Of a stretch of 64,000 nt of DNA, positions 27,873-36,772 are shown in pieces. A model generated the notes under the pieces. The model was not told where the DNA came from. It ran no database searches and was given only the letters and a program-made list of their open reading frames with translations. Each line of letters starts with the position of its first letter. Position 1 is the stretch's first letter. The stretch is from Chryseobacterium cucumeris (GTDB lineage Bacteria > Bacteroidota > Bacteroidia > Flavobacteriales > Weeksellaceae), in NCBI RefSeq assembly GCF_001593385.1, contig NZ_LUVZ01000045.1, positions 1 through 64,000 of the forward strand, written 5' to 3'. Position numbers and translations under genes: made by a program.

Positions 27873-28787
27873 ATGAAGAAAAATATACTTGTCATATATT
27901 ATTCACAAACCGGGCAACTCGAAGATATTGTGAAAAACATCGCCAGGCCTTTTGAAGCTCAAAAGGAGAAATATGATGTTACCTATTATAATATTAAACT
28001 GAAAGAAGACTTCCCGTTTCCTTGGCCAAGTGATGTTTTTTTCAACACTTTTCCTGAATCTTATCTACAGATTCCAAAAGAAATCCTTCCTCCTTCAGAA
28101 GAAATTCTGAACAAAAAGTACGACCTTATCCTATTCGGGTATCAGGTATGGTATCTCACACCATCCATTCCTATTATTTCTTTTTTAAAGAGTGATTATG
28201 CAAAACCAATCCTTAAAGACACTCCTGTGGTTACGATCTCAGGAACCAGAAATATGTGGATGCTTTCCCAGGAAAAATTAAAGGTTTACTTAAGGGATTT
28301 ACAGGCTAAACTCGTAGGAAATATTGCTTTGGTAGACAGACATGACAATTACACCAGCGTATTAACGATTCTCCGATGGCTTACCACAGGTCAGAAAAAA
28401 AAATCAGGAATGCTTCCTGCCGCAGGAGTTTCCAATGAAGAAATCGCAGGTTCTGTAAAGTATGGCGAGATTATTGAAAGACATTTTAATAATGACGACC
28501 TTAATAGTTTGCAACCAGATCTTGTGAAAAACGGAGCGATTGAAATCCGTGCGTTTTTAGTGCGTGTAGAAAAGGTAGGAAACAAAATTTTTACAGTATG
28601 GTCTAACCTGATTATCAAGAAAAAAGAGAAACGTCCATTGCTGATAAAATTCTTTAAGGTATATTTGATGGCAGCGATATGGATTATCTCACCTGTCGTT
28701 TTGGTTTTACACCTGCTTACAACCCCTATATTTTGGTTTAAAAGACAAAAACAAAAAAGATATTTACAAGGAATTAATTTAAAATAG
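27873..28787 (+). CDS. darA: Dialkylresorcinol biosynthesis protein DarA
   Basis: A 304-residue flavodoxin-like protein with the FMN phosphate loop YYSQTGQ (residues 9-15) and GYQVWYLTPSIP, typical of NAD(P)H-dependent flavoproteins. In dialkylresorcinol pathways DarA aromatises the cyclohexanedione made by DarB. The C-terminus carries a hydrophobic helix (about residues 268-292) followed by a Lys/Arg-rich tail, so the enzyme is probably held at the inner membrane. It sits 42 bases after the exporter fusion and 1 base before darB, the standard darA-darB pair. Confidence 0.88.
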   Translation: MKKNILVIYYSQTGQLEDIVKNIARPFEAQKEKYDVTYYNIKLKEDFPFPWPSDVFFNTFPESYLQIPKEILPPSEEILNKKYDLILFGYQVWYLTPSIPIISFLKSDYAKPILKDTPVVTISGTRNMWMLSQEKLKVYLRDLQAKLVGNIALVDRHDNYTSVLTILRWLTTGQKKKSGMLPAAGVSNEEIAGSVKYGEIIERHFNNDDLNSLQPDLVKNGAIEIRAFLVRVEKVGNKIFTVWSNLIIKKKEKRPLLIKFFKVYLMAAIWIISPVVLVLHLLTTPIFWFKRQKQKRYLQGINLK

Positions 28788-28788
28788 A

Positions 28789-29928
28789 ATGTACGACGTA
28801 TTTATAACAAAAGCATCAAAATACTTACCCAATGAGCCGGTAGCGAATGATGAAATGGAGACTTATCTTGGGCTTATCAATGATGCGCCATCTAAAGCAA
28901 AATCACTTATCCTAAGAAATAATAAAATCACAACAAGATACTACGCCTTAGACAAAGAAGGGAATCCTACCCACTCTAATGCACAGCTTACTGCCAAAGC
29001 AATCGAAGGACTTTTTGATGAAAATTTCAAAAAGGAAGATATGAAATTACTATCGGTAGGAACTACTTCACCAGATCAGATCCAGCCTTCTCACGCTTCT
29101 ATGGTGCATGGTGAGCTTAACATCGGAAAATCTATTGAAATTAATACTTCAACAGGTCTTTGTAATTCAGGAATGAATGCGCTCAACTATGGATTCCTTT
29201 CTGTAAAAGCCGGTGTACAGGACAACGCAGTATGTGCAGGTTCTGAAAGAATGTCTGCATGGATGACTGCTGACAAATTCAACCATGAAGCAGAAAATTT
29301 AAAATTACTGGAGGAAAGACCTATCATTGCTTTCAAAAGAGAATTCCTGAGATGGATGCTTTCTGATGGAGCAGGCGCTTTCCTTTTAGAAAATAAACCG
29401 AGAGAAAACAGTACTTCCCTAAAAATAGAATTCATTGATTTCTATTCTTATGCTCACGAAATTGAAGCATGTATGTATGCAGGATGTGATAAGCTGGAAG
29501 ACGGAAGTCTGAAATCATGGGCTGACTACCCTTCTGATGAATGGCTGAAGCAATCTATTTTTGCCATCAAACAAGACACTAAAATCCTTGATAAATATAT
29601 TCTTGTAAAAGGAGCAGAAAGTTTAAGATCATCTTTTGACAAGCATAATCTGGATCCGGAAAAAATTGACCACGTACTGGCTCACATTTCTTCAGGATAT
29701 TTCAAAGATGGACTGAAAGAAGAGTTTGCTAAAAAAGGAATGGATTTCCCTGCAGAAAAATGGTTCTATAACCTTTCTGAGGTTGGAAACATCGGTGCAG
29801 GATCTATATTTATTGCCCTTGAAGAATTGATGAATTCAGGAAAACTAAAAAAAGGAGAAAAAGTACTTCTTTGTGTTCCTGAAAGTGGAAGATTTGCTTA
29901 TTCTTGTGCTTTATTAACGGTTTGCTAA
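28789..29928 (+). CDS. darB: DarB, ketosynthase III-like condensing enzyme
   Basis: A 379-residue KAS III-like enzyme that, by homology, joins a beta-ketoacyl thioester to an unsaturated acyl thioester and cyclises the product to a dialkylcyclohexanedione. Nucleophile Cys125 lies in STGLCNSGMNA, the His is His299 (LAHISSGYF) and the Asn is Asn334 (VGNIGAGS), so the catalytic triad is complete. It overlaps the next hotdog gene by one base (TAATG). The His motif context (HISSG rather than HQAN) sets it apart from primary-metabolism FabH. Confidence 0.9.
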   Translation: MYDVFITKASKYLPNEPVANDEMETYLGLINDAPSKAKSLILRNNKITTRYYALDKEGNPTHSNAQLTAKAIEGLFDENFKKEDMKLLSVGTTSPDQIQPSHASMVHGELNIGKSIEINTSTGLCNSGMNALNYGFLSVKAGVQDNAVCAGSERMSAWMTADKFNHEAENLKLLEERPIIAFKREFLRWMLSDGAGAFLLENKPRENSTSLKIEFIDFYSYAHEIEACMYAGCDKLEDGSLKSWADYPSDEWLKQSIFAIKQDTKILDKYILVKGAESLRSSFDKHNLDPEKIDHVLAHISSGYFKDGLKEEFAKKGMDFPAEKWFYNLSEVGNIGAGSIFIALEELMNSGKLKKGEKVLLCVPESGRFAYSCALLTVC

Positions 29929-30359
29929 TGAAACACAGACTGCCAACATCCGATAAAGATTTTGTAGAAAGCCTTATTCCGCAAAGGTTTCCTTTTGTGA
30001 TGGTACATGAATTATCAGAATATTCTGAGAATCATCTTCTGTCTGGTTTTGAAATAAAAGAAGATAACCTTTTTATCCAGGACGGATTATTCCAGGCTTC
30101 AGGACTGATTGAGCATCAGGCGCAGAGCGTTGCCCTGCATACAGGATATAAATATTATCTGCTGGGAAAAGATGCACCTACGGGATATATCGGAGCTATC
30201 AAATCTTTTGAAGCCGAAATACTACCTAAAGTAGGAGACCACCTGAAATCTGAGGTGACCATCCTTAATGAAGTAATGGGAGTAACCCTTGTAGATATTG
30301 TTACCAAACTGAACGGTGAAGTGATTGCAAAATCTCAAATGAAAACCGCTGTAAAATAA
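29928..30359 (+). CDS. Hotdog dehydratase-like protein, Glu-type (ApeP-like), first copy
   Basis: A 143-residue hotdog protein. The ATG at 29928 overlaps the darB stop by one base and is preferred over an upstream in-frame start inside darB. The N-terminus SLIPQRFPFVMVHEL aligns with the FabZ segment LLPHRYPFLLVD, and LIEHQAQ (Glu62) aligns with FabZ EAMAQ. The FabZ motif GHFPGxP with the catalytic His is missing (FIQDGLFQASG instead). It therefore has the Glu but not the His of the dehydratase pair and probably works with another subunit. The ApeP class of aryl-polyene clusters has this form. Confidence 0.82.
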   Translation: MKHRLPTSDKDFVESLIPQRFPFVMVHELSEYSENHLLSGFEIKEDNLFIQDGLFQASGLIEHQAQSVALHTGYKYYLLGKDAPTGYIGAIKSFEAEILPKVGDHLKSEVTILNEVMGVTLVDIVTKLNGEVIAKSQMKTAVK

Positions 30360-30365
30360 ACTGAA

Positions 30366-30809
30366 ATGGAGATAAAGGAAGAAAATATCATCAATATACA
30401 CAACTTTTTACCGCATCGTGAACCGATGCTGATGGCAGACTATATCCTGGAGCTGACCAAAGAAAAAGTAGTGACTTCCTTTGAAATCAAAGAAGATAAT
30501 ATATTTGTTCACAACAATCAGTTTGCAGAAGCCGGCTTAATCGAAAATATGGCCCAAACCTGCTCTTCTATCCTTGGACAAAGCTTCTTTGAAAATCCTG
30601 AAGCTGATACTAAAGTGATCGGGTTCATTACCAATATCAAGAAGATCGAGATTTTCGCTCTTCCAAAAGTACATGACAAAATCATTTCCAAAGCTTCACT
30701 TATTTCACAGTTTGAGAACATTTGCCATATTTTCTGTGAAACATTTCATCATGATGAATTATTGATCAGAGCGGAGATCAACCTTTTTATTCAGGAAGTA
30801 AAATCGTAA
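30366..30809 (+). CDS. Hotdog dehydratase-like protein, Glu-type (ApeP-like), second copy
   Basis: A 147-residue hotdog protein, paralogous to the preceding gene (shared FEIKEDN and AGLIE or SGLIE segments). NFLPHREPMLMADYI (13-27) corresponds to the FabZ N-terminal helix, and LIENMAQ (Glu60) to the FabZ catalytic Glu motif. The GHFPG motif is absent; a His49 in FVHNNQF is 11 rather than 14 residues from the Glu and is not an obvious substitute. It probably forms a hetero-oligomer with a His-type partner such as the product of 45574-45954. Last gene before the operon terminator. Confidence 0.82.
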   Translation: MEIKEENIINIHNFLPHREPMLMADYILELTKEKVVTSFEIKEDNIFVHNNQFAEAGLIENMAQTCSSILGQSFFENPEADTKVIGFITNIKKIEIFALPKVHDKIISKASLISQFENICHIFCETFHHDELLIRAEINLFIQEVKS

Positions 30810-30831
30810 TGATCAATTAAAAATATAATAG

Positions 30832-30865
30832 AAAAGCTGTACAAAATGTACAGCTTTTTCTTTTA
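30832..30865 (+). terminator. Rho-independent terminator of the dialkylresorcinol operon
   Basis: Perfect 12-base stem AAAAGCTGTACA / TGTACAGCTTTT, 3-base loop, followed by TCTTTT. It lies 22 bases after the last stop codon and is nearly symmetric, so it may also work on the minus strand. Confidence 0.85.
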
Positions 30866-30944
30866 AATCAATTTTATATTCTCTAATAGATTTGTGAACA
30901 TTTGTGCATTCATTTGTGTTATTCATTTGTGTTATTCGTGTTTA

Positions 30945-31045
30945 AAATATAGGTTTAGGCTAAAGCCAATTGATTTTTCTCTTTTTTTAAGCGGGCTTCT
31001 TCGTCTCCGCTCAGAGTCATGGCCCACTCCTATTGAATTGATTAC
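30945..31045. repeat. Dispersed palindromic element (GGCTAAAGCC family)
   Basis: GGCTAAAGCC at 30958-30967, then a C/T-rich stretch and GCCCACTCCTATTGAATTGAT at about 31022-31042. The same order of segments is seen at 62904-62965, and the AGCCCGTTCCTATTG segment also near 601-770. No coding capacity is supported in 30866-31278. Confidence 0.55.
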
Positions 31046-31159
31046 AATGATTTTACGGAAAAACGTCCGTTTTTTGTTTATTTACACAGTCATCACTTCT
31101 TCATAAACAAAATGAAAATCAGTTAATTACAATCAGGAAAACCTCATCACCAGATGAAT

Positions 31160-31175
31160 TATTTCACGTGAAACA
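31160..31175. promoter_or_regulatory. parS-like ParB binding site
   Basis: TATTTCACGTGAAACA matches the widely conserved chromosomal parS consensus TGTTTCACGTGAAACA at 15 of 16 positions and contains the perfect palindrome TTTCACGTGAAA (31162-31173). It lies in a gene-free gap bounded by two inward-facing terminators (30832-30865 and 31230-31257), so it should be little transcribed. It would nucleate ParB loading for chromosome segregation. Confidence 0.75.
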
Positions 31176-31229
31176 TTTTATAAATCCGTGAAACTCTGAT
31201 GGTCAGGGAGAAAGAGTTTTAAACAACAA

Positions 31230-31257
31230 AAAAGCGGAACATTTCTGTCCCGCTTTT
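31230..31257 (-). terminator. Rho-independent terminator of the M16 peptidase gene
   Basis: Stem AAAAGCGGAACA / TGTCCCGCTTTT with one mismatch, 4-base loop, T-run on the minus strand. It lies 21 bases after the stop codon at 31279. Confidence 0.8.
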
Positions 31258-31278
31258 ATCATTATTTTAAACAAAGGA

Positions 31279-34191
31279 TTAGTATCCGAAGATCTCTTCA
31301 AGAGATACTTCCTGGAATTCTCCCATTTTGTTGATAGACTCCATATTCAGATTTTCTTTCTTGCCGATGATGGCGGTATTGTATTTTACAGGTTTTACTT
31401 CAGTGTTGTAGAATCCTGTAAGCTGTGGTAATGTTAATCCCTGAATTTCAGCATAAATATCTTTTCTGATATCATAGTCAACCCCTAGTTTTTTCAATGC
31501 TAACTGATTGAAGAAAATATTTGTTCTGTTGATTCTGTTAGAAGCAATCTGTTTTAAGGCAGAACCTCTTGCATTCTCAAACTGTGCCGGGATTTGTGGT
31601 AAAGATACCATTAAGTCATTCATTGCATTTACAGCTAAAGGAAGCTTGTTTGCCTGTGTTCCGATATAATTTGTAACATAGTTTGCTTTCCCTTTTTCTG
31701 AAGCATTTCCATAAGAAACATAGGCAGTATAAGCCAATGACTTACTTTCTCTGATCTCCTGGAAAACGATAGAAGATAATCCTCTTCCGAAATATTCATT
31801 GAAAACATTTGCTTTCCCGAAATTACTAAGGTTTACGGTACTGGCTTTTGCTACTTTTGACATTTCCATTTGTACCATGTCATAATTTGTGAAATATACC
31901 TTTCCTTCAGTAGCCGGTTCAGCATATTCTTTTGCCTGTGCAGGCTGAAGGCTTGTATTAATGATAAAAGGTTTCACCGCTTTTTCTAATCCTGACTGAT
32001 CCTGTCCGTAAAGAAGCACCTGATAAGGATACTGGTTCAACGTTTTCACTTTCTTCATCAATTCTACGGCGTCAATGCTCTCAAGACGTTCTTTCGAAAC
32101 AATGTCTGTCATTCTTGAATTTTTACCGTATTTAGCATAGTTTGAAAGAGCAGCCATAATTCTCACTTTATCTTTCTTTGCAGAAGCTCTTGATTCCAGA
32201 ATTGTTTTTACCGTTTGAGCATAAATTGCTTTATCAGCTTTTACATTCGTCATCCAGTGGTTCATTAGTTCTACAGCTTTCTTCATATTACTTTCAAGAC
32301 CACTTAATGTAATGATCATCTGGTCATTGGAAGTTCTCAGACTATAACTTACACCCAGTTTAAAGAATTCTTCTTTCAGCTGTTCCGGAGTGTATTTATC
32401 GGTTCCAAGATATTCGAAAAGAGTTCCTGCAATAGAAAGTTCTTTATCATTATCTGTTCCGAAAGGGAAAATATAACTGATTTGAGCAACCTCATTATAT
32501 TTATTCTTCACAAAACTTATCGTCTTATCTTTGATCTTTGAAGTCTGAATGGCTGTTTTAAAATCAATAAATTCAGGCTTACTTTCCGGTACTTTTGTAT
32601 TCAGAATATCTTTAAGGAAAGGAGACTGAGCTTCTCTGTTCAGTTTAATCGGGGTAATTCCAGGGTTCTGTACACGTACAAGTTTATCATTCACCCCTTT
32701 TTCTTTATAAATAACAACATAATTATCTTTAAAGAAATCGTTGGCAAACTTCACTACGTCAGCTTTCGTAATTTTATCATACTGATTGATCTCATCCAGC
32801 TCCTGCTCCCATGTTCTTACATTGATATAGGAATCATACAACTCAGTAGCTAGTCCATCAGCTGTTTCCCAGCTCTTCATACGCTGAACTTTTTTATCAT
32901 TTACGATAGCTTTCAGTATCCAGTCCGGGAACTGTCCTTTTTTCACAAGATCCAGCTGATCCATCAGAAGTTTTTTAGCTTCATCAAAGCTTTGACCTTC
33001 TTTAGGCGTTACCACTAATCCAAATGTACCATACATTTTGTAAGGCGACTCATACGCTCCTGCTCCAAGCGTTTTTTGCTTCTGGTTGATGTTAAGGTCA
33101 ATTAATCCCGCATCTCCTCTGTTACTTAAAATTTCAGATACTACGTCTGCCAGTCTTGCTTCCTGAGTTCCATAAGAATCTGTTCTCCATGCAATAGTCA
33201 TTCTTGGCGTAGTAGGACTTTTTACCGTTCTGGTAACAATGCTGGTCATGGGTTCTTCCGTAACCATCTTTTTCATCGGAAGTTCTTTGTATTTGAACGC
33301 ACCGAAATACTGATCAACTAATTTTATAGTTTTATCATAATCCAGGTCTCCAACCAATACTACAGCCATGTTATTAGGCACATAATAAGTATCAAAATAC
33401 TTGTGGATCGCCTCCATAGAAGGGTTCTTCAAATGTTCTGAAGTTCCGATTGTCGTTTGTTGTCCGTTCGGGTGTTTTGGAAAAAGAGCCTGCATCAATG
33501 AATAGAATACAAGACGACTGTCGTTATCCTGAGCTCTGTTATATTCCTCATATACCGCTTCAAGCTCTGTGTGGAAAAGACGCAATACCAATTCTGAAAA
33601 ACGCTCTTTCTCTACTCTTAACCATTTTTCCAATTCGTTGGAAGGGATGTTGTTTTTATAAACCGTTTCATCCAGTGAAGTGTGAGCATTCGTTCCTGTA
33701 GCTCCTAATGAAGAAATTGCTTTATCATATTCATTAGCGATAGCATATTTGGAGGCTTCTTGGGAAACTTCGTCAATTTTTTTATAAAGTTCTTTCTTTT
33801 TTTCAGGATCTTTTTCTGCCTTATGCTGCTCATAAAGATCAGAGATCTGTTGTAGCAAAACTTTTTCCTTGGCCCAGTCCTGCGTTCCCAGGTGCGAAGT
33901 CCCCTTGAAAACCATATGTTCCAGATAGTGCGCTAAACCCGTATTATCACTTGGGTCATTATTAGATCCCGTTCTTACGGGGATGTACGTCTGGATCCTC
34001 GGGGCATCATCATTTTTTGCCAGATAAACCTTTAATCCGTTTTTCAGTGTATACACACGCACTCCGGTTTGGTCATTCTTTACCGTTTCATAGGTATACC
34101 CTTGAGCATCCGTCTGTTTTTGAGTCTCAAATTTCTGTGCCATTGCACTGATCATACAGAAAAGCGAAACCGAAATAAAAATCTTTTTCAT
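31279..34191 (-). CDS. M16 family zinc metallopeptidase
   Basis: A 970-residue exported peptidase with a signal peptide (MKKIFISVSLFCMISAMAQ). The first M16 half carries the inverted zinc motif HYLEH (His88, Glu91, His92) with the downstream Glu in the segment ELEAVYEEYNRAQD. The second half is a typical inactive M16 repeat. Members of this size act as one-chain clamshell peptidases, probably periplasmic here. It is a single gene on the opposite strand to the pigment genes on both sides; a role in pigment synthesis is not suggested by sequence. Confidence 0.92.
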   Translation of the reverse strand: MKKIFISVSLFCMISAMAQKFETQKQTDAQGYTYETVKNDQTGVRVYTLKNGLKVYLAKNDDAPRIQTYIPVRTGSNNDPSDNTGLAHYLEHMVFKGTSHLGTQDWAKEKVLLQQISDLYEQHKAEKDPEKKKELYKKIDEVSQEASKYAIANEYDKAISSLGATGTNAHTSLDETVYKNNIPSNELEKWLRVEKERFSELVLRLFHTELEAVYEEYNRAQDNDSRLVFYSLMQALFPKHPNGQQTTIGTSEHLKNPSMEAIHKYFDTYYVPNNMAVVLVGDLDYDKTIKLVDQYFGAFKYKELPMKKMVTEEPMTSIVTRTVKSPTTPRMTIAWRTDSYGTQEARLADVVSEILSNRGDAGLIDLNINQKQKTLGAGAYESPYKMYGTFGLVVTPKEGQSFDEAKKLLMDQLDLVKKGQFPDWILKAIVNDKKVQRMKSWETADGLATELYDSYINVRTWEQELDEINQYDKITKADVVKFANDFFKDNYVVIYKEKGVNDKLVRVQNPGITPIKLNREAQSPFLKDILNTKVPESKPEFIDFKTAIQTSKIKDKTISFVKNKYNEVAQISYIFPFGTDNDKELSIAGTLFEYLGTDKYTPEQLKEEFFKLGVSYSLRTSNDQMIITLSGLESNMKKAVELMNHWMTNVKADKAIYAQTVKTILESRASAKKDKVRIMAALSNYAKYGKNSRMTDIVSKERLESIDAVELMKKVKTLNQYPYQVLLYGQDQSGLEKAVKPFIINTSLQPAQAKEYAEPATEGKVYFTNYDMVQMEMSKVAKASTVNLSNFGKANVFNEYFGRGLSSIVFQEIRESKSLAYTAYVSYGNASEKGKANYVTNYIGTQANKLPLAVNAMNDLMVSLPQIPAQFENARGSALKQIASNRINRTNIFFNQLALKKLGVDYDIRKDIYAEIQGLTLPQLTGFYNTEVKPVKYNTAIIGKKENLNMESINKMGEFQEVSLEEIFGY

Positions 34192-34550
34192 AGTAGTTAT
34201 TTAATATTATTTTTCAATCCAAATTTCCATCCATTAGTCTTATTTATATAAACACTTGTTACAAAGGAACCGTTACCAACAGAAACAATAAGCTTTATAG
34301 GATTCTTTTAAGATTCTTTTATATAGAATTAGTTAAAAGCTTCTTTCGAAACAGGGAAAAATAAAAACGGTTCTATAACAATTCTGGAGATTTATTGATG
34401 ATACAGTCTCTATTTCATGGTAATAACTCCCTCAAATTTAATATGATTTACATATAATGTATTTTCACTATTTTAGCCACCTGATTAAAAGAATCAAAAA
34501 ACAGGTGAGCCTTATGTCATCTGGAATCTAAAAATATAAACATTATTTAG
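34192..34550. other. Gene-free divergent region
   Basis: A 359-base gap between the minus-strand M16 gene and the plus-strand HTH-like gene. I see no consensus TAnnTTTG promoter. The only structure noted is an inverted repeat CACCTG (34478-34483) / CAGGTG (34502-34507) about 45 bases before the HTH-like ATG, a possible operator or hairpin. Confidence 0.4.
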
Positions 34551-34955
34551 ATGAAAAAACAAGACCTGCCTCAAGACGAAAGTAACCTGAAATCCGCCAA
34601 CATGACTGAAGTTCTGTATGTAACGGATGAGAACGACAACTACACGACAGCAAACAGTACAGGCTGGGATGCCAAGAAAGCTGCTCTGGATGAATCTATG
34701 GAACTTATTTATGAGAGAATTGAGGAAGCAAAACAAAATGTGGCCCATAATATAGCAAGTCCTATTGCCTATTTTATGGAACTGAACAAAATGGATATTG
34801 GCGTTCTGGCTTCATATGTAGGAATGTGGCAATGGAGGGTAAAAAGACATTTTAAACCAAAAATATTCAAAACACTAAGCGAAAATGCACTGAAAAAATA
34901 TGCCGATGCATTCGGTATTTCAGTGGATGAATTAAAAAACTTCAACGGAAAATAA
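34551..34955 (+). CDS. Small protein with a C-terminal HTH (XRE-like) segment
   Basis: A 134-residue soluble protein. The N-terminal half is acidic and helical (DESMELIYERIEEAKQ). The C-terminal segment (about residues 78-131) has the spacing of a Cro/CI-type helix-turn-helix: LASYVGMWQWRVKRHF, then LSENALKKYADAFGISVDEL. This makes a DNA-binding regulator plausible. It is transcribed alone, 61 bases upstream of the second pigment operon, and the inverted repeat at 34478-34507 is just upstream, so it may regulate itself or the cluster (inference). Confidence 0.6.
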   Translation: MKKQDLPQDESNLKSANMTEVLYVTDENDNYTTANSTGWDAKKAALDESMELIYERIEEAKQNVAHNIASPIAYFMELNKMDIGVLASYVGMWQWRVKRHFKPKIFKTLSENALKKYADAFGISVDELKNFNGK

Positions 34956-35016
34956 ATGAAACAGGGCCAGAAATAATGCCCGTTCCATTTGGCCAGAGAA
35001 AAGATACAATCTGCAA

Positions 35017-36012
35017 ATGAAATTAAACTTTGAACACCATCAGACTGCGCATTGCGAAAACGGTGTTGCTTCTAATCTACTGCTTAACAAAGGCTTGAAA
35101 CTAAGCGAACCTATGATCTTCGGGATCGGTTCAGGACTGTTTTTTGTCTATCTTCCTTTTCTGAAGGTGAATTTTGCTCCGGGCTTCAGCTATCGTCCGA
35201 TGCCGGGTGCTATTTTCAGTAAAGCAGCTAAAAGATTAGGAATTAAAATCAAAAGAGAAAAATTCTCCAATCCTCAGGATGCCCAAAAAGCGCTTGAAAG
35301 AAATCTGGAACAAAATATTCCTACAGGACTTCAGGTGGGCGTTTTCAACCTTACTTATTTTCCTGAAGAATATAAATTCCACTTCAATGCCCACAACCTT
35401 GTGGTATACGGAAAAGAAGACGGAAAATTTCTGATCAGTGATCCGGTAATGGATTATACCACTTCCCTTTCTGAAGCAGAACTGGAAAAAGTAAGATACG
35501 CCAAAGGAGCACTTCCTCCAAAAGGACATATGTACTACCCTGTGTATGTTCCGGAAAATGTGAATCTTGAAGATGCCATCAAAAAAGGAATCAAGGATAC
35601 CTGTAAAAATATGCTGGCGCCAGTACCGCTTATCGGAGTAAAAGCTATGAGATGGGTAGCCAAAAGCATCCCGAAATGGGCTGAAAAGAAAGGTACAAAA
35701 GTGACTAACCATTATTTGGGACAATTGATCAGGATGCAGGAAGAAATCGGAACCGGAGGCGGAGGCTTCAGGTTTATCTATGGTGCATTTCTTCAGGAAG
35801 CGGCTGTTATTCTTAAAAATGATGAGCTGAAGGAATTATCAAAAGAAATTACTTCTATTGGTGACCTTTGGAGAGACTTTGCCGTGGATATTGCCCGTGT
35901 TTATAAAAACAGAAACTCCAAAAGCAATATCTATAACGAACTTTCAAAAACAATGCTGCATATTGCAGACCTGGAAGAAGCTTTCTATAAAAAACTGAGA
36001 AAAGCGATCTGA
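35017..36012 (+). CDS. BtrH-like transacylase (BtrH N-terminal domain protein)
   Basis: A 331-residue cytoplasmic protein of the BtrH_N/DUF4872 type. The first about 150 residues have a papain-like layout: Cys13 (HCENGVASN), His126 (FNAHNLVVYG) and Asp142 (LISDP). In butirosin synthesis BtrH moves an acyl group from a carrier protein to an amine. Here an acyl-ACP-to-hydroxyl transfer, for example joining the polyene acid to the dialkylresorcinol, is a reasonable inference. The C-terminal half (about 180-331) is helical. First gene of the long plus-strand operon, 1 base before the ABC ATPase. Confidence 0.78.
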   Translation: MKLNFEHHQTAHCENGVASNLLLNKGLKLSEPMIFGIGSGLFFVYLPFLKVNFAPGFSYRPMPGAIFSKAAKRLGIKIKREKFSNPQDAQKALERNLEQNIPTGLQVGVFNLTYFPEEYKFHFNAHNLVVYGKEDGKFLISDPVMDYTTSLSEAELEKVRYAKGALPPKGHMYYPVYVPENVNLEDAIKKGIKDTCKNMLAPVPLIGVKAMRWVAKSIPKWAEKKGTKVTNHYLGQLIRMQEEIGTGGGGFRFIYGAFLQEAAVILKNDELKELSKEITSIGDLWRDFAVDIARVYKNRNSKSNIYNELSKTMLHIADLEEAFYKKLRKAI

Positions 36013-36013
36013 T

Positions 36014-36772
36014 ATGGCAGAAAATATGATTGAGATTAAAAACTTATACAAAAAATACAAAAATTCTGATGAGTTTTCTGTAAATGATATTTCTTTGAGC
36101 ATCAGTAAAAATGAAATCTATGGTATTCTTGGCCCCAACGGAGCTGGAAAAACAACCTTGATTTCCATGCTTTCAGGATTAATCAAACCTACATCAGGAC
36201 ATTTTACCATCAATGGTTTATCTCCACAGAAGGACGGCTTTAAAATCAGACAGATTATCGGAATTGTTCCACAGGAATATGCCTTATACCCAACACTTAC
36301 AGCCAAAGAAAACCTCATGTTTTTTGGAAGCCTGTATGGTTTAAAGCATAATCAGCTTAAAAAAGCCATTGACGAATCCCTTGAAATCATGGGGCTTTCA
36401 AAATTTGCCAACAAGCAGGTAGGCCAGTTTTCAGGAGGGATGAAACGCCGCTGCAACCTCATCGCCGGCACCCTTCACAATCCTAAAGTTCTCTTTCTGG
36501 ATGAACCTACTGTAGGTGTGGATGTTCAATCTAAAAAAGCAATTATTGATTATCTTCTGGATTTAAATAAACAGGGAACGTGCATTATTTATACTTCCCA
36601 TCACCTTTCTGAGGCTGAAGAATTCTGTACAAAAATTGCCATCATCGATCATGGAAAAATTCATGCTGTAGGAACCCCTGAAGAACTTGTTTCGCAGATT
36701 GCCAATGCCGAAAACCTGGAAGACGTTTTCATTTCATTAACCGGAAAAGAATTAAGAGATGTTGTTGTATAA
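36014..36772 (+). CDS. ABC transporter ATP-binding protein
   Basis: A 252-residue ABC-2 type ATPase: Walker A GPNGAGKTT (about residues 38-46), Q-loop IVPQEYALYPTL, signature FSGGMKRR, Walker B VLFLDEPTVGVD and H-loop YTSHH. It powers the permease encoded directly downstream, whose start overlaps its end by 14 bases. The closest general type is the drug- or lipid-exporting DrrA-like group. In this cluster a pigment precursor or lipid is a likely substrate, but that is context only. Confidence 0.93.
   Translation: MAENMIEIKNLYKKYKNSDEFSVNDISLSISKNEIYGILGPNGAGKTTLISMLSGLIKPTSGHFTINGLSPQKDGFKIRQIIGIVPQEYALYPTLTAKENLMFFGSLYGLKHNQLKKAIDESLEIMGLSKFANKQVGQFSGGMKRRCNLIAGTLHNPKVLFLDEPTVGVDVQSKKAIIDYLLDLNKQGTCIIYTSHHLSEAEEFCTKIAIIDHGKIHAVGTPEELVSQIANAENLEDVFISLTGKELRDVVV

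Noticed and set aside
30894..31106. 70-codon plus-strand frame in the gap with the parS site
   Set aside because: It runs through repeat-derived sequence, has no ribosome-binding context and lies beyond a strong terminator.
35236..35724. 162-codon minus-strand reading frame over the BtrH-like gene
   Set aside because: Shadow of the real plus-strand gene; Phe/His/Arg-rich and no family motif.
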